From: Candidatus Epulonipiscium viviparus
GTDB taxonomy: Bacteria; Bacillota; Clostridia; Lachnospirales; Cellulosilyticaceae
Direction: 5' to 3'
Assembly (NCBI RefSeq): GCF_030708075.1
Contig: NZ_CP117982.1
Coordinates: 1,763,513-1,827,512, forward strand
Length of the DNA stretch: 64,000 nt
Under the pieces are notes generated by a model. That model was not told the origin of the DNA. It ran no database searches and saw nothing but the letters and a program-made list of their open reading frames with translations. A program made the translations under genes and the position numbers. Each line of letters starts with the position of its first letter. The stretch's first letter is position 1. Shown here piece after piece: positions 54,031 through 62,468 of this stretch.

Positions 54031-54954
54031 TTATAATTTAAGTCCCAAAAATTCGTTGTTTCCAGATCTGATGTTGAGGCATTGCAAACTTGATCCTGCC
54101 GCACCCTTGCCAAGATTATCAAAAAGTGCGTGTAGATAAACTTCATTTTCGTTCCCTGTAACTACTATATCAAGCGAGTCAAGCCCCTCTTTATAGAACG
54201 GATTGAGAAAACCATCTACAATTGCAGGGTGATCATTGAAATTTGCAACATCAATTAGTTTGGTTGCTTTGTAAAAATTTTTGTAAGCAGATACGATATC
54301 TTCTGGAGATTTATTTGTGCCGCGCAACGATAATGGAATACTAACGCACATTCCAGAATAGTTATCGGCAACCATAGGCATAAAAATTGGTTCGGAGCTT
54401 AGTGTCGCAACTTTCTGCATTTCTTTGAGGTGCTTATGCTTCAAAGTGGTAGCATAAGGTCTGGGAAACTTGTAGCTATTGGGGCGATCGCTGCGTTCGT
54501 AATCAGCAATCATCTTGTTGCCGCCGCCGCTGTATCCAGTAATAGAGGTACAAGAGAGTACCAGGTCTGTCGCGATGATTTTGGAATTTCGAAGAGGTAC
54601 AGCAAGAGCTAGAAAGCCGCTGGCATGGCATCCGGGGTTGGCGATGCGATTGGATTTTGCGATTTGCTCTTTGTATCCTAGTTCACTAAATCCGTATACC
54701 CAATCTAGATGAGTACGAAATTCTGTAGAAGTATCGATAAGAGGTACAGTAATTAGAGGTGCAATTTCTCTGGTGGCTTCGTTTGGAAGACAAGTGATGG
54801 CGATATCTGCGTTGTTGGCAGCCGCAACTCGTGCGTCCAAATTTTTGCGTAACTCAAAGTCTAATTCTACTATTTCATATTCTGCGAGGTGACTAAGTCG
54901 TTCTTTAAATGCAAGCCCGGTGGTTCCATAGCTTCCGTCAATATATACTTTCAT
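54031..54954 (-). CDS. argC: N-acetyl-gamma-glutamyl-phosphate reductase, type 2
   Basis: ArgC reduces the acyl phosphate made by ArgB with NADPH. The 307-residue length and the start KVYIDGSYGTTGLAFKERL fit the short type 2 enzyme rather than the longer common form. The catalytic Cys is in IANPGCHASGFLALAVPL (near residue 107). Later motifs are SITGYSGGGNKMIADYE and RPYATTLKHKHLKEM. The start is ATG 54954, with AAAGGAG 12 bases upstream; the 28-residue extension of the longest frame runs back through the promoter. First gene of the arg operon. Confidence 0.92.
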   Translation of the reverse strand: MKVYIDGSYGTTGLAFKERLSHLAEYEIVELDFELRKNLDARVAAANNADIAITCLPNEATREIAPLITVPLIDTSTEFRTHLDWVYGFSELGYKEQIAKSNRIANPGCHASGFLALAVPLRNSKIIATDLVLSCTSITGYSGGGNKMIADYERSDRPNSYKFPRPYATTLKHKHLKEMQKVATLSSEPIFMPMVADNYSGMCVSIPLSLRGTNKSPEDIVSAYKNFYKATKLIDVANFNDHPAIVDGFLNPFYKEGLDSLDIVVTGNENEVYLHALFDNLGKGAAGSSLQCLNIRSGNNEFLGLKL

Positions 54955-54987
54955 AAATGTGTTCAACTCCTTTTTTTGATAAATGTA

Positions 54988-55016
54988 ATTATACAAGTAG
55001 TGTGCATAAAAATCAA
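54988..55016 (-). promoter_or_regulatory. arg operon promoter with ARG-box-like site
   Basis: Minus-strand TTGATT (plus 55011-55016), 17 bases, TATAAT (plus 54988-54993). Plus-strand TGCATAAAAATCAA at 55003-55016 resembles the ArgR-type ARG box and covers the -35 box. The promoter is well supported; the operator call is tentative. Confidence 0.5.
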
Positions 55017-55104
55017 CTTCTTTATTATAATTATACAAACTTTATAAAAAATTGGAAAAAATAGATAAATAATACGCAAATATTAACAGCAAGTTTAGAA
55101 AATC

Positions 55105-55133
55105 TTGACATATTGGCAATTTTGAGATATACT
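55105..55133 (+). promoter_or_regulatory. Promoter of the WG-repeat gene
   Basis: TTGACA (55105-55110), 17 bases, TATACT (55128-55133), divergent from the arg promoter. Confidence 0.65.
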
Positions 55134-55173
55134 GAGAAAAGTTTGTTATATAAATTTAAGGAGGAGAAGAATT

Positions 55174-56289
55174 ATGAGAAGAGCATTAAGCAAATGGATA
55201 ACGGTAATGGCCATAGGAGGTATTGCAACTGTGACTTTCGGTCAGCCGTATGCACACGAAAACATAGCAAGATATGATTTGGGTAGCAATTATGCAATTG
55301 TTCATGGATTTGTAGAAGATCGAGCAGTAGTCATGGACAAAAGCGGTTATTATGGATACATAAATAATTATGGACAACAAATTACTCATATGAGATATAG
55401 TCAAGCATTAGATTTTTCGGAAGGATTGGCGCAATTCACATATACAAATGAATCAAATCCGGCGCAAAGTTATTATGGATATATCAATACATCGGGACAA
55501 GAAGCTATTGCGATAGCTGGAGAAGCTGCACTAAACGCGAATGGCGAGTTTTCTAATGGCGTAGCGTTGGTGGTTTCTGATACGGCGGCAGATAAGTTTA
55601 TCGATACGTCGGGTGCTACGTTGCTAGAAGTATCGCAACCTCATTCAGGAATTGGCAGTCTATCAGATGAGGGACTTATTTTAATAGAAGATGACACCAA
55701 TGCTCACGGAAACTTTTTTGGATATATGGACCTAAGCGGAAATATGGTAATACCATATTCATATCAAGATGCGGGAGAGTTTAACAATTGGGTAGCCCCA
55801 GTAAAGAAAGATGGGTTGTGGGGATATGTAGATGCGGCGGGAGCGACAGTGATTCCGTTTAGCTATTTGAGTGCAACAGAATTTAGTGACGACGGTGTTG
55901 CCTTTGTTGGTGGATCAAATGGTAAGAAAGCATTGATAAATAAGTTTGAACAGGGACTAACAGGCTTTGAATATGATGGAGTTGGTGAAATTAGCGAAGG
56001 ATATGCGGTTGTGAGCCAGGGAGAAATGACTACTGCGGGCTTTAAAGGGTATTATGGTTACATTGATATCTATGGAAACCAAGTACTTCCCATGATATAT
56101 AACAACGCGCAACCATTTTCTGAAGGGTTGGCAGCGGTGGAGCTTAATGGAAAATGGGGTTATATTGATGCGCTTGGAAATACCGTGATAGATTTTGTAT
56201 ATGACTATGCTACTCCTTTTGACAATGGCAATGCATCAGCAAAGTTGGGAGAGAATTGGTATATTTTAGCGCCGTCACCAATTAGATAA
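55174..56289 (+). CDS. Secreted WG-repeat protein
   Basis: A 371-residue exported protein. The start MRRALSKWITVMAIGGIATVTFG is a signal peptide. The rest holds about six WG (beta-propeller-like) repeats with the pattern GYIN/GYID, G-Q/N, V/I-I-P, Y, A, F-S-E/D-G, such as YYGYINNYGQQI, GLWGYVDAAGATVIPFSY, YYGYIDIYGNQVLPMIY and GKWGYIDALGNTVIDFVY. Such proteins are common in Firmicutes and Bacteroidetes; ligand unknown. AAGGAGG precedes the ATG. It leads ftsK by 14 bases and they probably share a transcript. Confidence 0.82.
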   Translation: MRRALSKWITVMAIGGIATVTFGQPYAHENIARYDLGSNYAIVHGFVEDRAVVMDKSGYYGYINNYGQQITHMRYSQALDFSEGLAQFTYTNESNPAQSYYGYINTSGQEAIAIAGEAALNANGEFSNGVALVVSDTAADKFIDTSGATLLEVSQPHSGIGSLSDEGLILIEDDTNAHGNFFGYMDLSGNMVIPYSYQDAGEFNNWVAPVKKDGLWGYVDAAGATVIPFSYLSATEFSDDGVAFVGGSNGKKALINKFEQGLTGFEYDGVGEISEGYAVVSQGEMTTAGFKGYYGYIDIYGNQVLPMIYNNAQPFSEGLAAVELNGKWGYIDALGNTVIDFVYDYATPFDNGNASAKLGENWYILAPSPIR

Positions 56290-56303
56290 AGCAGGAGGTA
56301 AAT

Positions 56304-57347
56304 ATGAAAAAGCGCAAAAGAAAAAAGAAAGTCAATCAGGCACCAGAAGTTGTAGGCATCAGTATAATAGGATGTTGCGTCTTAATTATAGCAAGTATTT
56401 TTACCGAGCAGGCAGGAATGATTGGCAACGCGATCAAATATGTAACTGTGGGAATGTTTGGACTAGGTGGCTATATGCTACCTTTTTATATATTATATTT
56501 AGGCTTTACATATATAAGAAATGGAAAAAAATGTATTGAAAATAAAATAAGCAAAGCGTGGCCGATATTTATAATGATAGTATTTGGGGCAGAGTTATTG
56601 AGTAAAGATATGCCAGAAATATTATCGGTTTATCTTACTACATATTTTGCGGACACAACGTTTATTAATGGGGGATTGATCGGAAGTATAGTGGTTAATG
56701 TATTAGTAAAATTTTTGGGATTGTACGGTACATATATTGTGATTCTAGGCAGTGCCTTTTTATATGTATTTAAGCTGTATAACTTTTCGTTTGTAGCTTG
56801 GATAAAAGCAATCCCATCTTTGGAACCGAAGCAACCTAAAAGAAGACAAAGGCGCTCGGTGAGTTCTGTAAAAGTGGCATATAGAGAGCCAGCTCCAGCG
56901 GCAAGGGCGACGAGAAAAGTGCATATCAAGAACCAGCTCCAGCGGCAAGGGCGACGAGAAAAGCTGCATATCAGGAACCAGCTCCAGCGGCAAGGGCGAC
57001 GAGAAAAACTGCGTATCAAGAACCGGCTCCAGCGGCAAGGGCGACGAGAAAAGCTGCGTATCAAGAACCAGCTCCAGCGGCAAGGGCGACGAGAAAAGCT
57101 GCGTATCAGAACCAGCTCCAGCGGCAAGGGCGACGAGAAAAGCTGCATATCAAGAACCAGCTCCAGCGGCAAGGGCGACGAGAAAAGCTGCGTATCAAGA
57201 ACCAGCTCCAGCGGCAAGAGCGACGAGAAAAGCTGCATATCAAGAACCAGCTCCAGCGGCAAGAGCGACGAGAAAAGCTGCGTATCAGGAACCAGCTCCG
57301 GCGGCACCTGCTCCAAAAAAAAAAGTCGCCAGTATATGCTCCAGTAA
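56304..57347 (+). CDS. ftsK: FtsK/SpoIIIE translocase, N-terminal fragment
   Basis: The N-terminal part of a DNA translocase. Residues 1-170 have the basic start [10 protein letters not shown] and four membrane segments (about 18-32, 45-70, 90-105, 125-155), as in FtsK. A linker with a 45-bp tandem repeat follows. The first unit reads [15 protein letters not shown], but a one-base loss near 56920 moves later units to frames reading [15 protein letters not shown] and then [13 protein letters not shown]. The frame ends at TAA 57345-57347 after an A10 run, three bases before the first ATG of the motor part. GCAGGAGG lies before the ATG. Either a frameshifted gene, a sequence error, or a programmed shift onto the motor frame. 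Confidence 0.7.
   Translation: MKKRKRKKKVNQAPEVVGISIIGCCVLIIASIFTEQAGMIGNAIKYVTVGMFGLGGYMLPFYILYLGFTYIRNGKKCIENKISKAWPIFIMIVFGAELLSKDMPEILSVYLTTYFADTTFINGGLIGSIVVNVLVKFLGLYGTYIVILGSAFLYVFKLYNFSFVAWIKAIPSLEPKQPKRRQRRSVSSVKVAYREPAPAARATRKVHIKNQLQRQGRREKLHIRNQLQRQGRREKLRIKNRLQRQGRREKLRIKNQLQRQGRREKLRIRTSSSGKGDEKSCISRTSSSGKGDEKSCVSRTSSSGKSDEKSCISRTSSSGKSDEKSCVSGTSSGGTCSKKKSRQYMLQ
56874..57306 (+). repeat. 45-bp tandem repeat in the ftsK linker
   Basis: Ten units, 45 bp each except two of 44 (the units starting near 56874 and 57098), ending in a partial tenth. In one frame the unit encodes [15 protein letters not shown]. The two 44-bp units each lack one base (a C near 56920 and an A or G near 57108), so the reading frame changes within the array. 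The 45-bp unit has no stop in five of six frames; only one minus-strand frame has TGA. Confidence 0.85.
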
Positions 57348-57349
57348 CA

Positions 57350-58630
57350 ATGTTATCTCCCAAGGATAATCCAAAAGCTAATGCGAGTCCAGCAAAGCCA
57401 GCTGTGGATCAACCCAAAATTTATGTGATGGAAAATACGCAAAACGAAATTAGAAAACGTAAGACTAAGAGACCTGTAAATGCGTATCAGTTTCCGGACA
57501 TTGAGTTGCTAGTAAAGCAAGAGAATAAAAATTCGGGACAGGATACTATGTACTTGCAGACGATGGCAACAAAGCTAGAGGATACATTAAAATGTTTTGG
57601 CATAGAAGCGCGAGTTGCAGAAGTATATAAAGGCCCGTCGGTAACGAGATACGAATTGGCTCCAAAGCAGGGGATCAAGGTGAGTAAGATTTTGAATTTA
57701 TCGGATGATATAGCACTTAGCTTGGCAGCAAAACGCATTCGAATAGAAGCACCTATTCCTGGAAAGCCGTTGGTGGGAATAGAAATTCCAAATGCTAAGG
57801 CAGAGACAGTGTTTTTAAGAGATATAATCGATACAAATAAATTTGATGATTATCCGTCTAAGCTTGCGTTTGCAATAGGCAAAGACATTTCGGGGGCACC
57901 AGTTATACATGACATTGCGAAGATGCCGCACGTATTAATCGCGGGAGCGACGGGGTCTGGAAAAAGTGTTTGCATCAATACTTTGGTTGCAAGCATTTTG
58001 TATAAAGCGGCACCGACAGATGTAAAGTTACTTATGATCGACCCGAAAGTGGTGGAGTTGAATGTGTATAATGGAATTCCGCATTTGCTTAGACCGGTGG
58101 TAACGGATCCGAAGGAAGCTGCAGCTGCGTTGAACTCAATAGTAGAAGAAATGACCATGAGGTATAAGCTATTTGCAGAAAACATGGTGCGCGATATAAA
58201 AGGGTTTAATAAGAAGGCGGATAGGGCAAATAAGATGCCACATATTGTGGTTATTATAGATGAGCTTTCGGACTTGATGATGACTGCTGCGAAAGAGGTG
58301 GAAGATTCGATTTGCCGATTGGCACAGATGGCCCGTGCTGCGGGCATTCATTTGGTGATAGCAACACAGAGGCCGTCTGTAGATGTAATTACAGGAATAA
58401 TCAAAGCCAATATTCCGTCGAGAATGGCTTTTGCGGTATCGTCTGGTGTAGATTCACGAACTATTTTGGATAGTGTAGGTGCAGAAAAATTGCTAGGAAA
58501 AGGCGATATGTTGTTCTGCCCGATGGGTGAATCAAAGCCGATACGTATTCAGGGCGCATTTATTTCGGATACAGAAGTGGAAGAGCTGGTAGATTCGATT
58601 AAAAGCACTCAGTATGCAAAGTTGGCATAA
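57350..58630 (+). CDS. ftsK: FtsK/SpoIIIE translocase, motor fragment
   Basis: The motor part of the translocase, 426 residues from ATG 57350, though its frame is open back to 56885. The alpha and beta domains are complete: [55 protein letters not shown] (Walker A), [35 protein letters not shown] (Walker B), [27 protein letters not shown] and [26 protein letters not shown]. It ends at [25 protein letters not shown], where FtsK proteins normally continue about 70 residues into the gamma winged-helix domain that reads KOPS/SRS; that domain is absent, and the next gene converges five bases on. No binding site precedes the ATG. Confidence 0.75.
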   Translation: MLSPKDNPKANASPAKPAVDQPKIYVMENTQNEIRKRKTKRPVNAYQFPDIELLVKQENKNSGQDTMYLQTMATKLEDTLKCFGIEARVAEVYKGPSVTRYELAPKQGIKVSKILNLSDDIALSLAAKRIRIEAPIPGKPLVGIEIPNAKAETVFLRDIIDTNKFDDYPSKLAFAIGKDISGAPVIHDIAKMPHVLIAGATGSGKSVCINTLVASILYKAAPTDVKLLMIDPKVVELNVYNGIPHLLRPVVTDPKEAAAALNSIVEEMTMRYKLFAENMVRDIKGFNKKADRANKMPHIVVIIDELSDLMMTAAKEVEDSICRLAQMARAAGIHLVIATQRPSVDVITGIIKANIPSRMAFAVSSGVDSRTILDSVGAEKLLGKGDMLFCPMGESKPIRIQGAFISDTEVEELVDSIKSTQYAKLA

Positions 58631-58635
58631 GTTGG

Positions 58636-59553
58636 TTATAGCGCACGTATAATTCGTTCGGCATTTTTAAAGAGCAGCTTATCAACCTGAGCTGCTGTAA
58701 ATTCGTTATTAAGTGCATTTGCTAGCAGTCCAACGGCAGATGCATCTTTCATTTCTAGAGGGCAATCAATTCCATCAAAATCTGATCCAAATCCTATCGT
58801 ATTTTCACCTCCAATATCCACTAAATATTTAGTCATTTGCAAAATATCTGCTACATAGCTGGTTTTGTTATCTGATAAAAATCCACTATAATAATTGACA
58901 CCGATTAAACCGTCGGTCGATGCGATTTGCTTGATGTGCGAATCTTTGAGATTTCGGCTTTTATTATAAATAGCCCTAGCGTTTGAATGTGAGGCTATGA
59001 TTGGCTTTTTGGAAATGGCCAATACATCGTCGATGCCAGCATCAGACAGATGCGAAACATCAATTAAAATGTGCTTTTGATTGAGATATTCCACGACTTC
59101 TTTACCATAATTAGTGAGTCCAATTTCGGGCATTGAGTGTGGTGCGCCTAATGAATTTTGGTAATTCCAAGTTAACGTAATCAAACGAACCTTCATATCT
59201 TCTATCTTATCAACCATGTGTAAACCCTCTTTTATGATTTCTCCTTCTTCTGCAGATATAAAAGCTGCAATCTTCTCTGCGGTAAGAGCTTGTTTGTACT
59301 CATCATAGTTGGATACTATGGTGACTTTATCGCTGTGTTTCTCTGCTTCTGCAATAAAATAGTTATACATATTAGTAAAAAACTCAAATGGAGTGAGATT
59401 GTCTAGATGATTAAGCGAAACAAACATGGCAAACCATTGAGCCAAATATCCGCCTTGATGTAGTTTTTCTAGGTCGATATGTCTATCATTGGATAAAAGT
59501 GACAATTGGCGTTTAAAAATAATCATAGCAGTGTCAGCGTGAAAATCGATCAT
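58636..59553 (-). CDS. Membrane dipeptidase family (peptidase M19)
   Basis: A 305-residue zinc peptidase of the renal dipeptidase family. MIDFHADTA carries the first metal ligands (His, Asp), AFISAEEGEII the bridging Glu (about 117-127), LIDVSHLSDAG and PIIASHSNARAIYNKSRNL the His ligands, and GFGSDFDGIDCPL the last. Members cleave dipeptides, including D-amino-acid forms. No signal peptide, so it is cytoplasmic here. GAGGAGG lies before the ATG. Confidence 0.9.
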   Translation of the reverse strand: MIDFHADTAMIIFKRQLSLLSNDRHIDLEKLHQGGYLAQWFAMFVSLNHLDNLTPFEFFTNMYNYFIAEAEKHSDKVTIVSNYDEYKQALTAEKIAAFISAEEGEIIKEGLHMVDKIEDMKVRLITLTWNYQNSLGAPHSMPEIGLTNYGKEVVEYLNQKHILIDVSHLSDAGIDDVLAISKKPIIASHSNARAIYNKSRNLKDSHIKQIASTDGLIGVNYYSGFLSDNKTSYVADILQMTKYLVDIGGENTIGFGSDFDGIDCPLEMKDASAVGLLANALNNEFTAAQVDKLLFKNAERIIRAL

Positions 59554-59590
59554 AATAAAACCTCCTCTAACGTTTTTGGTGTATACGTTG

Positions 59591-59619
59591 AAAAAAAGCA
59601 GGAAGAAAAATCTCCCTGC
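59591..59619 (-). terminator. Intrinsic terminator of spoIVA
   Basis: Minus-strand GCAGGGAGA and TCTTCCTGC pair over nine bases with a four-T loop (plus 59598-59619), followed by a seven-T run (plus 59591-59597). Confidence 0.8.
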
Positions 59620-59628
59620 AATAAAATA

Positions 59629-61104
59629 TTAAAGAATTATACAAAGAAGTCCGCCGGTGCCTTCGTTTATTATTTTTTGAAGTGTTTCTTGCAATTTTTG
59701 TTGCGCATCCTCTGGTATTTTATATAGCTTATTTTGAAGACCCTCATTTACTATATCGTATAGAGTGCGACCAAACATAATGTTGGTTTCCCACATATAT
59801 TCGGGAGTGGTATGAGTAAGTTCGTCGATAACCTGTTGAACCTGCTCTTCTGTGCCTATTATAGGAGAAACTTCTGTTTGAATGTCTGCACGAATGATGT
59901 GATAACTCGGTGCGGTTGCGCAAAGCTTGACACCGTGGCTTGTACCCTGGCTTATAGTTTCTGGTGTCTCCAAAATAAATTCATCTTTTGAAGGGCTAAC
60001 AACTCCGTAACCTTTTCGTCTAACATCTTCTAAAGCTAAAGCAACTTTGTCGTACTCTTTTTGAGTTTGTGCCAGATTTTTGATTAGGCTCATAAGTTCG
60101 TGGTCACCATGAATATCAAGCCCTGTGGTTTCTGATAAAACTTTGTAGAATAAATCGTCTGATGTGTGAACAACAACTTTGATTACTCCATCACCTAATT
60201 GAATTTTCTCGAGATATACGTTTTTAACATTTGGGATATTCGTCAATTTGTTGATTGTATCTTTTACCTGCCTGATATTTTCAAGAGGGTAAATATGTTC
60301 TTTAATTTGGGCGATCCATTCTTGTTTGAACCAGTGGTCGTTTTCTAGGGTTTCTGCCCATTTTGGCAAGGTAAATTGAATTTCGTTGAGTGGAAATTCA
60401 TATAGCACACGTTCCAAAATTTGGTTTATATCATCAATTTTCATCTGGGCAACATCTAAAGGAACAACTGGTACGTCGTATTGCTGCGACAATTGACTAG
60501 ATTGCGCCAAAACTTCTTGATCAAAAGGCTTTTTCGTATTGAAGATAACGATAAAAGGTTTGCCAAGGCTTTTAAGCTCGGTAATAACTCTATCTTCGGC
60601 ATCTAAATAGCTGGAACGAGGGATATCGGTGATGGAACCATCTGTTGTTACCACGATGCCTATTGTGGAATGGTCATTGATAACTTTTTTGGTGCCAATT
60701 TCGGCAGCTTGAGTAAAAGGAATGTCTTCATTATACCAAGGAGTTTGAACCATTCTTGGAGTGTTATCGGTATATAAGTATCCTTCCGCATCGGGGATAA
60801 CGTAGCCAACACAATCAATAAGTCGTACATTAACAGAAAAATCTCCACCGATTGTGATATTTACTGCCTCGTTTGGAATAAATTTAGGCTCGGTAGTAGT
60901 AATCATTGTTCCGCCGCCACTTTGTGGTAATTCATCTTGTGCTCGCTCTTTGCTGTATTCATTTTGAATGTTGGGAATAACTAAAGCTTCCATAAATCTT
61001 TTTATAAATGTAGACTTACCTGTTCTAACGGGCCCTACTATCCCTAAATAAATATCACCAGCTGTTCTTTCTTGAATGTCTCGGTAGATATCGTAGTTTT
61101 CCAT
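59629..61104 (-). CDS. spoIVA: Stage IV sporulation protein A
   Basis: SpoIVA is the ATPase that polymerises on the forespore surface as the base of the spore coat, anchored by SpoVM. The 491-residue protein has the Walker A GPVRTGKSTF (24-33), the switch-like VRLIDCVGYVIPDAEGYLY, VVTTDGSITDIPRSSYLDAEDRVI and FIVIFNTKKPFDQE. The C-terminus GTGGLLCIIL matches the conserved end. AAGGAGG lies before the ATG and a SigmaE-like promoter upstream. Its presence marks an endospore-forming lineage. Confidence 0.95.
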   Translation of the reverse strand: MENYDIYRDIQERTAGDIYLGIVGPVRTGKSTFIKRFMEALVIPNIQNEYSKERAQDELPQSGGGTMITTTEPKFIPNEAVNITIGGDFSVNVRLIDCVGYVIPDAEGYLYTDNTPRMVQTPWYNEDIPFTQAAEIGTKKVINDHSTIGIVVTTDGSITDIPRSSYLDAEDRVITELKSLGKPFIVIFNTKKPFDQEVLAQSSQLSQQYDVPVVPLDVAQMKIDDINQILERVLYEFPLNEIQFTLPKWAETLENDHWFKQEWIAQIKEHIYPLENIRQVKDTINKLTNIPNVKNVYLEKIQLGDGVIKVVVHTSDDLFYKVLSETTGLDIHGDHELMSLIKNLAQTQKEYDKVALALEDVRRKGYGVVSPSKDEFILETPETISQGTSHGVKLCATAPSYHIIRADIQTEVSPIIGTEEQVQQVIDELTHTTPEYMWETNIMFGRTLYDIVNEGLQNKLYKIPEDAQQKLQETLQKIINEGTGGLLCIIL

Positions 61105-61143
61105 GAATAAATCCTCCTTATAAGGTTTTAAAGTATAAAATTA

Positions 61144-61170
61144 AATGTATGGGTACATTTAACTATATGT
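61144..61170 (-). promoter_or_regulatory. SigmaE-like promoter of spoIVA
   Basis: Minus-strand CATACATT (plus 61144-61151) fits the SigmaE -10 consensus exactly; an ACATATA upstream is a partial -35 at slightly short spacing. A second, weaker pair (plus 61162-61169 and 61183-61189) also exists. The leader is about 33 bases. Confidence 0.4.
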
Positions 61171-61199
61171 ACAAAACATAAGGATATGACTATTTTGAT

Positions 61200-61232
61200 A
61201 AAAAAAAACTTCCCTTTTCAACCAAAGAGAAA
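61200..61232 (-). terminator. Weak terminator after hisS
   Basis: A stem of about eight bases between TTCTCTTT and AAAAGGGAA on the minus strand overlaps the last hisS codons and is followed by a T-run. Confidence 0.5.
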
Positions 61233-62468
61233 TTTTAATAAATCTTCAAATTTAATCTGATGTTCTTGATAAGTTTTCATGTTTTTAACCAAGAGAGTGG
61301 CAGTTTCTAATTCTGTTTCTCCTATAATAGTGGCATACTTAGCTCCTATTTTGTTTGCATATTTCATTTGTGCTTTTACACTTCTATTCAATAGGTCGGT
61401 ATCGGCATTAATGTGCTGGCTTCTAAGATCGTTGACCAAAATCATGGCCTTTTCCATGGCCGCATCTCCGCGGTAGCCGATAAATATATCTCGTGTGGCT
61501 ATGTTTTGATTGGGATTTTCTGCTAAATAGGCTATTAGCAACCTTTCGATGCCTGTGCCAAATCCAACTGCAGGAACTGCTTTGCCGCCTATCTCTTCTA
61601 CCAGTTTATCGTAGCGCCCACCACCGCAAATCGTTCCAGAATAGGCTTCGCTATCCAATATAAATTCAAATACGGTCTTTGTGTAATAATCCAACCCACG
61701 TACAATTCGAGGATTTACGATAAATGGAATATTCATTTTGGTGAGCAACGTTGTGAGTGTATCGAAATGTTCTCGGCATTCTGGATCTAAAGCATCTAGT
61801 GTTGTAGGTGCATCGGCAAATAATTTTTGGCAATCTTCATTTTTGCAGTCTAACACGCGGAGAGGATTTTTGATGCGCCTTTCGTTACACAGAGAACAGA
61901 GGTTGTCCTTCTTGGTTTCCAAAAAATTTTTTAGTTGCTGATTATATTTTTCGCGACACTTGGGCCCTCCCAGCGAGTTGATATATAGCTTGACGTTGGC
62001 GATGTTGAGTCGCTTTAGTAGGGTGTTCGCAACAGCAATGACTTCGGCATCTGCAATAGCGGCGCTGCTACCAAATACTTCTACACCAAATTGATGAAAT
62101 TGTCTCAATCTGCCAGCTTCTGGTCGCTCGTATCTAAAAGTTGGCGAAATATAATATAGCTTGGTAGGCTGCGCGTTCTCTCCCAGGTTGCGTTCAAGGT
62201 AGGCACGAACAACCGCAGCGGTGCTTTCTGGCTTTAAAGTAATATTATTATCACCTTTGTCCACAAACGAATACATTTCTTTTTGTACAATATCTGTTGC
62301 AGTTCCGACGCCGCGTTGAAATAGATGCGTAAGTTCAAAAATAGGAGTTCGAATTTCGCCTATTCCAAAATTTTCGCAAACCTCTCTAATTATAGATTCT
62401 ACTTTTTGTAAATTTCGAATTTCGGTTCCAAAGATATCTTTGGTTCCTTTTAATGCATTAATTGCCAT
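61218..62468 (-). CDS. hisS: Histidyl-tRNA synthetase
   Basis: HisS charges tRNA-His. The 416-residue class II enzyme has motif 1 EIRTPIFELTHLFQRGVG, motif 2 YYISPTFRYERPEAGRLRQFHQFGVEVFG, the His-specific IVRGLDYYTKTVFEF, and motif 3 VGFGTGIERLLIAY, plus the C-terminal anticodon domain. AAAGGAAC precedes the ATG. It overlaps the upstream flavoprotein gene by 11 bases, so the two are cotranscribed. No T-box leader is seen. Confidence 0.96.
   Translation of the reverse strand: MAINALKGTKDIFGTEIRNLQKVESIIREVCENFGIGEIRTPIFELTHLFQRGVGTATDIVQKEMYSFVDKGDNNITLKPESTAAVVRAYLERNLGENAQPTKLYYISPTFRYERPEAGRLRQFHQFGVEVFGSSAAIADAEVIAVANTLLKRLNIANVKLYINSLGGPKCREKYNQQLKNFLETKKDNLCSLCNERRIKNPLRVLDCKNEDCQKLFADAPTTLDALDPECREHFDTLTTLLTKMNIPFIVNPRIVRGLDYYTKTVFEFILDSEAYSGTICGGGRYDKLVEEIGGKAVPAVGFGTGIERLLIAYLAENPNQNIATRDIFIGYRGDAAMEKAMILVNDLRSQHINADTDLLNRSVKAQMKYANKIGAKYATIIGETELETATLLVKNMKTYQEHQIKFEDLLKFLFG

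Noticed and set aside
56874-57306. Possible CRISPR array (regular 45-bp repeats)
   Set aside because: The units are contiguous with no spacers and lie inside a coding gene.
56630-57363. Long minus-strand reading frames across the ftsK repeat, rich in Leu/Phe/Trp
   Set aside because: They arise because the 45-bp repeat lacks stops on the minus strand; no binding site, no family, and the plus strand clearly encodes FtsK.
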